Of a stretch of DNA of 40,176 nt, positions 30,200 to 38,073 are shown in pieces; position 1 is the first letter of the stretch; every line of letters starts with the position of its first letter. The translations under genes and the position numbers were made by a program. This stretch comes from a virus. The stretch covers positions 1-40,176 of IMG/VR virus record IMGVR_UViG_3300017779_004077, one strand, 5' to 3'. The notes under the pieces were generated by a model. That model was not told the DNA's origin. It saw nothing but the letters and a program-made list of their open reading frames with translations, and made no database searches.

Positions 30200-30796
30200 A
30201 TGGTATTAGATAGTTTATTAGCAGGTGTAATGTTATTCAGTTCATTCGCCGCAAGAACACCAAATGTACAACCAAATCCAGATGACTACGAGGTTAGTAT
30301 TGGGATAAATCATAATAACTTTCATTTCAATCGTCAATGGGAAAGAGAACTTGGTGAGTTCTATATAGATGATTTGTTTTGGGCCAAGTTTGATAATGGT
30401 ATTTATTTTAAACCTGAGTATATGAATAAGGAAAGTCAAGGAGTTAGATATTTGAAGATTGACTCAAGACGAAGTTGGAAAGGTTTTTCTTTTGGATTCA
30501 CAAGCCGTAATGATGATAGTGATGTGTTCAGTTCTAACTTTGTAACATTTATATCTTTTGGTGGAAGTACAAAGAAAAAGTATTGGGAAAAAGTAGATGT
30601 TGAATTTTCTTTTGATGGATACTTGCCACCAAGTGAAGAAGAAGGTAGAGATACTTTTGAGTTTGAAAATAAATTTAAAACATCATATCCACTAACAGAA
30701 AAACTTAGGTTGTATAATATAGGTGAAATATCTAAACTTCAAGGTAAACAATTTTACAAGGCTAAAATTGGATTTGAATATTTATTTAAAAAGTAA
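30200..30796 (+). CDS. exported beta-barrel-like protein, 198 aa
   Basis: The N-terminus MVLDSLLAGVMLFSSFAART resembles a signal peptide. The remainder is a series of alternating amphipathic strands (VSIGINHNNFHF, GIYFKPEYM, GFSFGFTSRN, KVDVEFSFDGYL) ending in IGFEYLFKK. This suggests a small outer-membrane beta-barrel or similar. The 3' neighbour is separated by 11 bases with a GGAG site. No family recognised. Confidence 0.6.
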   Translation: MVLDSLLAGVMLFSSFAARTPNVQPNPDDYEVSIGINHNNFHFNRQWERELGEFYIDDLFWAKFDNGIYFKPEYMNKESQGVRYLKIDSRRSWKGFSFGFTSRNDDSDVFSSNFVTFISFGGSTKKKYWEKVDVEFSFDGYLPPSEEEGRDTFEFENKFKTSYPLTEKLRLYNIGEISKLQGKQFYKAKIGFEYLFKK

Positions 30797-30807
30797 CGGA
30801 GAAAAAA

Positions 30808-31056
30808 ATGAATAAATTTTATACTGCAGCTTTAAGTCATTGGGAATCACAGAGAGATGAGGCTTTAGCTACATTAGATTTATATTTTAATAAATCAGTA
30901 GGTATCGGAGAACACTCTAAAATATTAGATGAAATACATATATGGACTCATAAACTATCTGAGGCTACTGAAAATATAAGCTCACTTAAAACATTTTTTG
31001 ATGAATATGGTGATGTAAAAGACAACAATAAAACGAAAAAATTATTAAATGATTAA
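30808..31056 (+). CDS. hypothetical helical protein, 82 aa
   Basis: ACGGAG ribosome site. Two long helices (AALSHWESQRDEALATLDLY and EIHIWTHKLSEATENI) suggest a helical bundle. Overlaps the next gene by 8 bases. Function unknown. Confidence 0.6.
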   Translation: MNKFYTAALSHWESQRDEALATLDLYFNKSVGIGEHSKILDEIHIWTHKLSEATENISSLKTFFDEYGDVKDNNKTKKLLND

Positions 31057-31369
31057 AATTTTAATATCATATCTTTTGGCATTAACTATAATAGGTAGTG
31101 GGGTATTTTTATTTTGTGCCTTGGTTAGTTTACCTTTTTGGTTAATGTGGAATTGGTTAATTCCAGATATATTTGGATTACCAATCATAACTTGGTTACA
31201 GGCATTTGGTCTTTGGACTTTTATAGTATTGATAAGATCAAGTAATTTTAATTATGCTAAAACATTTAATCCCTCAAAAATTTCAGAAGATGGTACAGAA
31301 TTATCACCTTTTGGTGATAATACTTGGAATCAATGGGTTGAACAAATTAAGAAAAATTATCGTGCATAA
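31049..31369 (+). CDS. membrane protein, 106 aa
   Basis: Two long hydrophobic stretches at about residues 3-32 and 44-62 are followed by a polar ~40-residue tail (FNPSKISEDGTELSPFGD). Probably two or three helices in the inner membrane. Function unknown. Confidence 0.6.
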   Translation: MIKILISYLLALTIIGSGVFLFCALVSLPFWLMWNWLIPDIFGLPIITWLQAFGLWTFIVLIRSSNFNYAKTFNPSKISEDGTELSPFGDNTWNQWVEQIKKNYRA

Positions 31370-31411
31370 TTATATTTTTGATACTTATCTTAAATTATGG
31401 AGATGACTAAA

Positions 31412-31573
31412 ATGGACATAACTAAGATTATTCAGACATTGAGTGAGGCATTAGATGATAAAGATTGGGATTTGGTAAAAGAATTGTTAGAAGAATTAAT
31501 TTATGAAGATGATAATCCTATCCAAGAATACGAGAAGGATAAGGATGTGGATAATGAAAATTTATGGGGCTGA
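31412..31573 (+). CDS. hypothetical acidic protein, 53 aa
   Basis: ATG 31412 has GGAG nine bases upstream; an in-frame ATG at 31403 is too close to that site. The protein is acidic and helical (LDDKDWDLVKELLEELIYED). The last eight bases, including the stop TGA, are also the 5' end of the tmRNA gene. Confidence 0.6.
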   Translation: MDITKIIQTLSEALDDKDWDLVKELLEELIYEDDNPIQEYEKDKDVDNENLWG

Positions 31574-31980
31574 CTTGGAAATCGACTGGTGTTATTCGAT
31601 ACTAAAGTGCAGCAGAGTTTGAGTAGACTCTTAAATAAGACTCAACGAAACCTAAATGGCGATACATCGCTAGACGGGTTGGACATTGATTGGCATTTAG
31701 CTAATCTTGAAATGGGATTCGACAATTTTGTTGAACCTGTTCAAAATGACCAACCATCTTACGCCTACGCGGCATAAGTTACTGAGTTGTCTAACACTCG
31801 GTCATAAAATAAGTTAGACATCAACTCCTCATGTTATGAGTATAAAAGAACATACGGAGCTATCCAAAAAAATAGTCGGTGGTTTGTAGGTAACTTCTCG
31901 GAGGGTAGTAACCTAACTAAGCTGTAAATGACTTTGTAAAGAAGGCAAACAGGACGGGAGTTCGAATCTCCCCAGCTCCA
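31566..31980 (+). ncRNA. ssrA: transfer-messenger RNA (tmRNA)
   Basis: The 5' end GGGGCTGACTTGGAAATCGAC and 3' end GGGAGTTCGAATCTCCCCAGCTCCA pair as the tRNA-like domain, with G3-U70 for alanine charging and no encoded CCA. Between them lies the messenger part with a tag frame ending NDQPSYAYAA and TAA (31775-31777). A long helix GAGTTGTCTAAC / GTTAGACATCAACTC and further helices follow. After TTTAGCT the tag would read from NLEMGFDNF to the end, about 25 residues, which is long. It rescues stalled ribosomes with SmpB and marks proteins for proteolysis. Confidence 0.88.
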
Positions 31981-32000
31981 CAAAATTAGCAAGAAAGTAC

Positions 32001-32029
32001 TTGTAAATGGTTATAAAGGGTTGTAAGAT
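32001..32029 (+). promoter_or_regulatory. sigma70-like promoter giving a probable leaderless mRNA
   Basis: TTGTAA (32001-32006), 17-base spacer, TAAGAT (32024-32029) in TGTAAGATCAA. The methylase ATG follows the -10 by 6 bases. TTAGCAAGAAAGT just upstream resembles the 22-bp element at 13424. Confidence 0.7.
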
Positions 32030-32035
32030 CAATAT

Positions 32036-33472
32036 ATGAAAAAATACTATTATGAAAGAAGTAATCTTCTTGAGAGTGATGTGAACATCAACTTTGATGA
32101 ATTACTATACATGAATGAAGAAGAAACTTCTAAATGGATTGAAAAACTTAGAAGTTTTATTATTTCAGAATGGGATGATAAAGGTATTCCACCTACAATC
32201 GGAGCCAATACTTCAGATATAAAAAAGAACTTTAAGAAACTACGAGAGTATGATGTTCATAATAAGTTTTTGGTTCGTGATGATGATGGCAATGAAAATG
32301 TTATTAAGAATTACAATAAACATGCCAGTAGTGTTAATCAGTTCTTTCCAACTATGTTAAAGACTCGTGTTCAGAATGGTAGTATTTATGATTGGTTTAC
32401 GGATGAGTATAAAGATAAATTTCAAAAGGTTATAAAGAGAATATTAAAAAGAGATTCAATGTATAATTGGTCTAAATGTATTTTAGATGGTGAAGATATA
32501 CCAGAGAATTTCTTTATTGTCCAACATAAACATAATGCTGTAGAGAGTAAGTACAAGACTTTATCAGTTGAAGAAGTAGAGAAGTTAGATGATAAACATA
32601 AAACTAATCTACCAAAGGAGTTAGATGGTGATACATATAAATTCTTGGTTAGGGATTTTCAGTTAGGACAAAAGTTATTTCCAGCTGGTATTCAGGCATT
32701 TCGTTTAGGACTTGGACAACCAGCCGTAAACTTTCCACCATTAACCGCTAGATATTTGTATGAAAGATTTACAGACCATATTAATATCGATGAACTCGAA
32801 CCCAAACAATTAAATATTTATGATCCTTCAAGTGGTTGGGGTGGTAGAATACTTGGAGCTATGTCCTCGTTGAAAAGAATACATTATATTGGAACAGACC
32901 CGAACACCGATAACTATATTGATGAGGTGGGTATATCAAGATATGAATATGTAGCTAACTTTTTTAACAATGAGGTATTGGAAACTAATCCATTTTGGGA
33001 AGAAGAAAAAAATACATTTCACTATTTTCAAGAAGGTTCAGAACACATCGGAAACCATCCTGAATTCCAACAATATAAAGGTAAGTTGGATATGGTATTT
33101 ACATCACCACCTTATTTTGATAGGGAACAATATTCAGAAGATGAGGAACAATCATTTAAGGCATATCCTAAATATGATGATTGGAGAGATAATTTTCTCA
33201 ATCCCACATTGACCAATGCTTTTAATAGTTTACGAAAAGATAGATATTTATTATGGAACATAGCTGATATAAAAATCGGAAAAGATAAATACCATCCTCT
33301 TGAACAAGATAGTATCGATGTAATCGAAAACCTCGGTGGTGAGTATCAAGGTAAACTCAAAATGTTGATGACTTCAATGGTTGGAGTAGACCAATCAAAT
33401 GTTAAAAACTCGGTTAAAATAAATGGAACTTATTTAAAGTATGAACCAATATTCATTTTTTACAAGAAATGA
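32036..33472 (+). CDS. DNA methyltransferase, N4/N6 amino type (TSPPY)
   Basis: The 478-residue protein has AdoMet motif I-like DPSSGWGGR (residues 263-271) and catalytic TSPPYFD (356-362). This is the pattern of N4-cytosine or N6-adenine methylases of the TSPPY group. The ~250-residue N-terminal part is large and could recognise DNA. Together with the Dam-like enzyme it would modify phage DNA to evade restriction. The gene starts at the predicted transcription start, so it is probably leaderless. No cognate nuclease is beside it. Confidence 0.82.
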   Translation: MKKYYYERSNLLESDVNINFDELLYMNEEETSKWIEKLRSFIISEWDDKGIPPTIGANTSDIKKNFKKLREYDVHNKFLVRDDDGNENVIKNYNKHASSVNQFFPTMLKTRVQNGSIYDWFTDEYKDKFQKVIKRILKRDSMYNWSKCILDGEDIPENFFIVQHKHNAVESKYKTLSVEEVEKLDDKHKTNLPKELDGDTYKFLVRDFQLGQKLFPAGIQAFRLGLGQPAVNFPPLTARYLYERFTDHINIDELEPKQLNIYDPSSGWGGRILGAMSSLKRIHYIGTDPNTDNYIDEVGISRYEYVANFFNNEVLETNPFWEEEKNTFHYFQEGSEHIGNHPEFQQYKGKLDMVFTSPPYFDREQYSEDEEQSFKAYPKYDDWRDNFLNPTLTNAFNSLRKDRYLLWNIADIKIGKDKYHPLEQDSIDVIENLGGEYQGKLKMLMTSMVGVDQSNVKNSVKINGTYLKYEPIFIFYKK

Positions 33473-33473
33473 C

Positions 33474-33502
33474 TTGACTTTTACTGCAAATTGTCGTAAG
33501 AT
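33474..33502 (+). promoter_or_regulatory. sigma70-like phage promoter
   Basis: TTGACT (33474-33479), 17-base spacer, TAAGAT (33497-33502) in CGTAAGATCAAG. It overlaps the end of the methylase gene by a base and drives the 33529-36071 operon. Confidence 0.85.
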
Positions 33503-33528
33503 CAAGAGTAATTCGAAAGGAAAATAGT

Positions 33529-34065
33529 ATGATAAGTACAAGAACAGCAATTGCGGGAGTTGTGTTCGTAACAATGGTTAATGGGTTTATATCCATTAAT
33601 ATGTTTAAGAATCAATCCAAATTCTACTCAAATGAAGTAGATAAATTGCTACAGAGCAATGAACAACTACATACAGAACTTCAAGAATTTTATCAGTTCG
33701 GTATTGAGGTTGATGTAACGATGTATCAACCTGTTTATCCACAAACAGATAATTCACCTGATATCACAGCTGATGGAACAAAGATTCGTATCCATAAGGC
33801 AAGTGAGTATAAGTTTGTAGCTCTATCACGAAATCTATTATCAAGATGGGGAGGCCCATTTAACTATGGAGATTTTATATACATCAAGGGAACAAAAGAT
33901 AAAGATGGAGTGTATCAAGTAAGGGATACAATGAATCCTAAATGGGTTAATGTCGTGGATATATTAGAATCTACGCATGTAAGTCCATACAAATATGAAA
34001 ATGTTCACATCTACAAGATGAATTGGACAGATAATTTAACACTATTAGAAGATAAAAAGTCATAA
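33529..34065 (+). CDS. membrane-anchored 3D-domain protein
   Basis: An N-terminal membrane segment (residues 7-25) and a short coiled coil precede a 3D domain (about 62-160). This includes VTMYQP, TADGTKI with D82, VALSRNLLSRWGGPF, YGDFIYI with D115, VRDTM with D133 and VDILE with D144. 3D domains form the double-psi barrel of MltA/RlpA-type lytic proteins, binding or cutting peptidoglycan glycans. The membrane anchor suggests action on the cell wall from the periplasm, perhaps in lysis. AAAGGA ribosome site. Confidence 0.78.
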   Translation: MISTRTAIAGVVFVTMVNGFISINMFKNQSKFYSNEVDKLLQSNEQLHTELQEFYQFGIEVDVTMYQPVYPQTDNSPDITADGTKIRIHKASEYKFVALSRNLLSRWGGPFNYGDFIYIKGTKDKDGVYQVRDTMNPKWVNVVDILESTHVSPYKYENVHIYKMNWTDNLTLLEDKKS

Positions 34066-34082
34066 ATAATAAAGGAGAAACA

Positions 34083-34271
34083 ATGGACAAAAAGAAAACC
34101 GAAATAAAAGTTGGTGATTGGGTTCATGTATTATTAGTAGGATTAGATTCAGGAAACGAACCTGCATATCAAATCGAAAAGATTGAGGGAGATGATTACT
34201 ATGTTGTACAGACCGAAGGTACATATCAACATAGGATGAAAACCAAAAAGAATAGATTGAAAAAGTTATAA
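34083..34271 (+). CDS. small KOW/SH3-like protein, 62 aa
   Basis: AAAGGAG ribosome site. Alternating strands (KVGDWVHVLLVGLDSG, YQIEKIEGDDYYVVQT) with a very basic C-terminus give a small barrel with nucleic-acid-binding character. Function unknown. Sits 11 bases upstream of the HD gene. Confidence 0.6.
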   Translation: MDKKKTEIKVGDWVHVLLVGLDSGNEPAYQIEKIEGDDYYVVQTEGTYQHRMKTKKNRLKKL

Positions 34272-34286
34272 AATAAGAGGTTATAA

Positions 34287-35087
34287 ATGAAACAACTTAC
34301 AGAAGAACAATTACTTGGTAATTGGGAAAAGTTGTTGCAACTTGTAGAAGATACATTCGAGGGAGAACGAAAAGAGAAACTCTTGGAAATGTATAAGTTC
34401 TTTGAAGATAGAATGATAGTTGCACCAGCGAGTGGTAAAGAAGAATATCACTATTGTTATGCAGGTGGTTATGTAAATCATGTACTGCATGTTTGTGAAA
34501 CGGCATTAGAAGTATCCAAGACCTATGAAAAGGTTGGTGGGTATAAAGATTGGACAGATGAAGAACTCATCTTTTCTGCTATGCACCACGACTTAGGTAA
34601 GGTCGGAGATTTACTTGGGGAGTATTACATTCCACAAGATAATGATTGGAGAAGAAAGACTCTCGGTGAGATATTCACACACAATACAGAAATAGATAAT
34701 ATGAGAGTTACCGATAGGGCGTTGTTTTTACTGCAACACTTTGGGGTAAAGGTCAATCTAAAAGAAACTCTTGCTATCAAGGTATCTGATGGACTCTATG
34801 ACGAAGCTAACACCTACTATATGAAAGTGTTTGACGCAAGTCGTTCCTTAAAAAATCATATGCCGTACATCATACATTGGGCTGACCATATGGCTACACA
34901 AGCTGAATTTGATGAGTGGAAACGAGAAGATGAGGATAACAAAGAGGAAATGGAAAGTAGGTTAAGTAATATTAAAAATATTAGCGTCGGTAAAAAAGAA
35001 TCAAAACCTAAAACCAAACAAAAAGATAAAGTTTTAGAATCAAAACATCAAGATTTATTTGATGAATTATTTGGAGATGATAAATGA
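34287..35087 (+). CDS. HD-domain phosphohydrolase
   Basis: The 266-residue protein has an HD signature: GGYVNHVLHV (H65), MHHDLGK (H101-D102) and a later Asp in IIHWADHMA. HD enzymes hydrolyse phosphate esters of nucleotides or nucleic acids, using bound metal. The C-terminal ~55 residues are a Lys-rich linker and an acidic tail. It lies directly upstream of the late sigma factor, an arrangement I believe recurs in marine T4-like phages. Substrate unknown. Confidence 0.8.
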   Translation: MKQLTEEQLLGNWEKLLQLVEDTFEGERKEKLLEMYKFFEDRMIVAPASGKEEYHYCYAGGYVNHVLHVCETALEVSKTYEKVGGYKDWTDEELIFSAMHHDLGKVGDLLGEYYIPQDNDWRRKTLGEIFTHNTEIDNMRVTDRALFLLQHFGVKVNLKETLAIKVSDGLYDEANTYYMKVFDASRSLKNHMPYIIHWADHMATQAEFDEWKREDEDNKEEMESRLSNIKNISVGKKESKPKTKQKDKVLESKHQDLFDELFGDDK

Positions 35088-35344
35088 TAATAGAAATAGT
35101 ATTAGGATTAGTAATTCTTGTTGAATCATATGTAATATGGAATTTAATGAGAAAAACAGAACTACTTGAAACTTGGGTAGAGAACTTTACCGATAGGGTA
35201 AATAAAGTCCAACAAGAGTTAAGTGAAATAGACTCAACTGGTCATTTTGAATCAGATGACGAAGTGGGTTCTATATTCACATCAATAAAAGAAGTAATAA
35301 ACGATTTAAACAATAATACCGAACAGGAGTTAATTAGTGAGTAA
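35084..35344 (+). CDS. membrane-anchored coiled-coil protein, 86 aa
   Basis: ATGA overlap with the HD gene. One membrane segment (residues 2-19, IIEIVLGLVILVESYVIW) followed by a coiled coil (LLETWVENFTDRVNKVQQEL) and an acidic tail. Its end overlaps the sigma factor start by 8 bases. Function unknown; the position suggests co-expression with late transcription control. Confidence 0.6.
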   Translation: MIIEIVLGLVILVESYVIWNLMRKTELLETWVENFTDRVNKVQQELSEIDSTGHFESDDEVGSIFTSIKEVINDLNNNTEQELISE

Positions 35345-36071
35345 AGCAACTAAACCAGTAAAGAAAAAGAAAAAACCTAAAAATTATTATTTTAATCAGA
35401 CAACTGAAAATGCTATCATTCGTTACAACAAAACAGATAGTGCTAGGTTAAAGAATAAAATATATACTGAACATATTGCATATGCTTTTGATAAGTTAGC
35501 TGAGAATATTATTCATACATTTAAGTTTTATTATTTTGATGTTCCATCAGAACAAGTAAAACACGAAGTAGTTTCGTTTCTTGTTATGAATATGCACAAG
35601 TTTAAAGAAGGTAAAGGTAAGGCCTTTTCTTATTTTAGTATTGTAGCAAAGAATTATTTAATACTACATAATAATAAAAACTATAAGAATTATAAGATTC
35701 ACGATAAGATGGATGTTCTTGATTATAGTAGAAATATTCGTGAATCTCAAGATATGAAAGATGTTGCAGATTTTAATGAAGAATATGTAAATCAAATGCT
35801 AGAGTATTGGGAAGAAAATCTAACTAATATATTTAGACGACAAAAAGATATATTAGTTGCAGATTCTGTATTAGAAATGTTTAGACGAAGGGATAATATA
35901 GAAAACTTTAATAAGAAAGCTTTATATATTCTTATTCGTGAGATGACTGGTTCTAAAACTCAACACATCACTCGTATAGTTAATATTATGAAAAAATATA
36001 ATAATCAACTAACAAGAGAGTTTCAACAGACTGGTCAATTAGATACTGCTAACACAGGATCATTTTTGTAA
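35337..36071 (+). CDS. late-transcription sigma factor, T4 gp55-like
   Basis: The 244-residue protein has a very basic N-terminus, FDKLAENIIHTFKFYYFDVP (residues 51-70), VVSFLVMNMHKFKEGKGKAF (78-97) and FSYFSIVAKNYLILHNNKNY (97-116). The middle is a sigma region-2 core like that in gp55 homologues of marine T4-like phages. gp55 binds host RNA polymerase and directs it to late promoters of the TATAAATA type, usually with sliding clamp and gp33. GTG start overlapping the previous gene. The C-terminus lacks an obvious clamp-binding motif. Confidence 0.75.
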   Translation: MSKATKPVKKKKKPKNYYFNQTTENAIIRYNKTDSARLKNKIYTEHIAYAFDKLAENIIHTFKFYYFDVPSEQVKHEVVSFLVMNMHKFKEGKGKAFSYFSIVAKNYLILHNNKNYKNYKIHDKMDVLDYSRNIRESQDMKDVADFNEEYVNQMLEYWEENLTNIFRRQKDILVADSVLEMFRRRDNIENFNKKALYILIREMTGSKTQHITRIVNIMKKYNNQLTREFQQTGQLDTANTGSFL

Positions 36072-36143
36072 CAATTTGTTATGTAGTGTTACACATTTGT
36101 GTTACGAAATGATACACTCTTAAAAAACTTCTAAAAAATAAAA

Positions 36144-36171
36144 GACCTCATTTTTTGAATGGGGTTTTTTT
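36144..36171 (+). terminator. rho-independent terminator after the sigma factor
   Basis: ACCTCATT (36145-36152) pairs with AATGGGGT (36158-36165, one G-U) and leads into a T run. The ~150 bases beyond it up to the prepilin gene hold an AT-rich leader (CTCAAAATAGGGTAGTTTGG), perhaps a promoter, but no gene. Confidence 0.8.
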
Positions 36172-36318
36172 GTGCCCTTGTAACTTCATACATATAGACA
36201 CTTAAAATTATTTTTATTTTTTTTCTCAAAATAGGGTAGTTTGGTATAGTTCTTGTAGTATATAGGTAGAGATAGATTATTCGAATCTATTAAAACGAAA
36301 TAATAAAGGAGAACTGAA

Positions 36319-36987
36319 ATGTTCGAAACTATAAAAAAACTCGTAAAATCTTTTATGAGAAAACTCAAGAGTACTAATGGTAATTCACTAGCTGAATTCG
36401 CTGTTACTACTGCAATGATGGCAACACTTGCTACAACAGCCGCACCAAAATTTGGACAAGTTGGAGCAGGAGCTAAAGAAAAGAAAACAATGAATAACAT
36501 TGACAAAATTCTTACAGTTGCTAATAACTTTTACAACCAAACATTGTCTGAAGAAGGTAAAGGAAGATTTCCTGGACAAGAGAAGTATGATGTCGCTGTA
36601 GGTGGTGTCACTTTAGCTGAAGGAGCTTCTACTGATGAAACTCTTGAAGCTTATGTGGAAACAATACTTGACCAAAAAGTATCTTATACATCAGAGTTAG
36701 GTGAGTTCGTTTATGTATTTTCACCAGCATCAGATGATGATGACGCATTACAAGGTGATTGGATGAGTTTAGAATCATCAGTTGGTTACGATGGTAACGA
36801 TGAAATTGGTGCTCTTGACTTCAAACAAGACTTTGGTAACAATGGTATGACAAGTCCATTTCAGGATGGTTCATACGCATATTTAGTAATACCAGGAAGT
36901 GGTAGTGGTACATCCGCACAAGCTCCTGTTCTTGTAGTAATAGATACTGAGAATCCATCTAAACTACATAAAACTTTAGTACCTTAA
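36319..36987 (+). CDS. prepilin-like (type IV pilin/pseudopilin-type) protein, 222 aa
   Basis: After a basic 21-residue leader the sequence NG|NSLAEFAVTTAMM (G21, N22, E26) fits prepilin peptidase cleavage. Gly is at -1 and Glu at +5, and a hydrophobic helix (residues 23-45) follows. A ~160-residue soluble domain has Asp-rich loops. It lacks the usual aromatic at +1. AAAGGAG ribosome site. It would be processed by host PilD and built into a pilus-like fibre, or act as a pilus decoy. Co-transcribed with the next, clearer prepilin gene. Confidence 0.68.
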   Translation: MFETIKKLVKSFMRKLKSTNGNSLAEFAVTTAMMATLATTAAPKFGQVGAGAKEKKTMNNIDKILTVANNFYNQTLSEEGKGRFPGQEKYDVAVGGVTLAEGASTDETLEAYVETILDQKVSYTSELGEFVYVFSPASDDDDALQGDWMSLESSVGYDGNDEIGALDFKQDFGNNGMTSPFQDGSYAYLVIPGSGSGTSAQAPVLVVIDTENPSKLHKTLVP

Positions 36988-37019
36988 TCGAAAATAAAAA
37001 AACACCGAAAGGAAAAACA

Positions 37020-37460
37020 ATGAAGAACATATTAAAAAATACATCGAAAGGTTTCACATTGATTGAACTTGTAATGGTTACAATCATATTAGGAATCTTA
37101 GCAGCTGTAGCAATTCCAAGATATCAACAAACGGTTGATAACGCAGAAGCAACAGCAGAAAAGGCATTTGTAGATATGGTATGGGCAGGAGTAGAACAAG
37201 AAGCTTCTGAAAGACTAACAGATGATGGACTTGAAGCATGGCCTTACAATCCACTAACAGTTATTGGTAGAAGCCGTAACATATCAGTTACTCTATTTGA
37301 AGGAGTACCTGATGAGGATAATGAATGGCAGTTTAGTGTAGATGCAGCTGGTGAACCAGCAATCTTTCATCATAGAAGAAATGACGAAATCTACTACTAC
37401 AAATACGATTCATTGACATTTGAGTTAGACGAAGAACCTACACTTTACACAAACGAATAA
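37020..37460 (+). CDS. type IV prepilin / pseudopilin-like protein, 146 aa
   Basis: KG|FTLIELVMVTIILGILAA (G11, F12, E16) is a textbook prepilin signal. The lollipop helix AIPRYQQTVDNAEATAEKAF and a compact beta-rich domain of ~90 residues follow. The AAAGGAAA site precedes the ATG. Such proteins are exported, cut by host prepilin peptidase and assembled by type IV pilus or type II secretion machinery. A phage-encoded copy might alter pili used as receptors. Host origin by transfer is likely. Confidence 0.85.
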   Translation: MKNILKNTSKGFTLIELVMVTIILGILAAVAIPRYQQTVDNAEATAEKAFVDMVWAGVEQEASERLTDDGLEAWPYNPLTVIGRSRNISVTLFEGVPDEDNEWQFSVDAAGEPAIFHHRRNDEIYYYKYDSLTFELDEEPTLYTNE

Positions 37461-37462
37461 TT

Positions 37463-37493
37463 AATGGGGGATTTGAAAATCATTTCCCCTATT
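37463..37493 (+). terminator. stem-loop after the prepilin genes (weak terminator)
   Basis: AATGGGGG pairs with CCCCTATT (one G-U) around a 15-base loop, followed by ATTATAAAG rather than a T run. Likely an attenuator or RNA-stability hairpin between the prepilins and the next gene. Confidence 0.4.
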
Positions 37494-37510
37494 TATTATA
37501 AAGAGGTATT

Positions 37511-37954
37511 ATGAGATTTAAACTCACAAATGATATTTTAGAAATTATCTTATTTGGATCAATAATGGTTACTTTAGGGTTCGTATTTCTTAACGATGAC
37601 GAACCCATTAAAGTGCAAAGTGAACCATCAGTTGAAAATTTTGATGACTATCCATTACAAGCATGGCAAACCTTAGATAGAAAAGGTGGAGAATGTGTAA
37701 AGGTTCGTTATCGTGTAGAGAAAAATAAAACTCGTTTATATATGATAAATGCCGATGGAAAGAAAGTTCACACACAACCAATATCTTTAAGTCCACACAG
37801 AGATGGTAGGGATAGGATAGAAACATATGTTTGGAAACTCTATCGAACCGAGTGGACGGATAAGATAGCACCAGGTGAATACTTAATCATAGTGGGAACA
37901 GAGCATGATAAATCAGCATCAAGAAATCTTACTCTTGAAATCGACATAATGTAA
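37511..37954 (+). CDS. membrane-anchored periplasmic protein, 147 aa
   Basis: One N-terminal membrane segment (residues 10-26, LEIILFGSIMVTLGFVF), then a ~115-residue polar domain. Beta strands there include GECVKVRYRVEKNKTRLYM and APGEYLIIVGTEHD, an immunoglobulin-like arrangement reminiscent of FlgD-type domains, though not provable. AAAGAGG ribosome site. The next gene starts on its stop. Confidence 0.6.
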   Translation: MRFKLTNDILEIILFGSIMVTLGFVFLNDDEPIKVQSEPSVENFDDYPLQAWQTLDRKGGECVKVRYRVEKNKTRLYMINADGKKVHTQPISLSPHRDGRDRIETYVWKLYRTEWTDKIAPGEYLIIVGTEHDKSASRNLTLEIDIM

Positions 37955-38073
37955 TGTGGATGCCATTTGTTATAATAACATTAGGTGTTTGTTTGATTTG
38001 GGAATTAGATGAAAGACAAACAATAAAAAAATATAAGAAGAAAAAAAGAATTGAACAACAGAGAGAAAAATGA
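37954..38073 (+). CDS. small membrane protein with basic tail, 39 aa
   Basis: TAATG overlap. One membrane helix MWMPFVIITLGVCLIWEL and a strongly basic tail (KKYKKKKR). Its TGA overlaps the next ATG. Function unknown. Confidence 0.5.
   Translation: MWMPFVIITLGVCLIWELDERQTIKKYKKKKRIEQQREK

Noticed and set aside
31589-31777. 62-codon protein-like frame across the tmRNA
   Set aside because: Only its last ~25 codons are the tag; the rest is structural tmRNA with no ribosome site.
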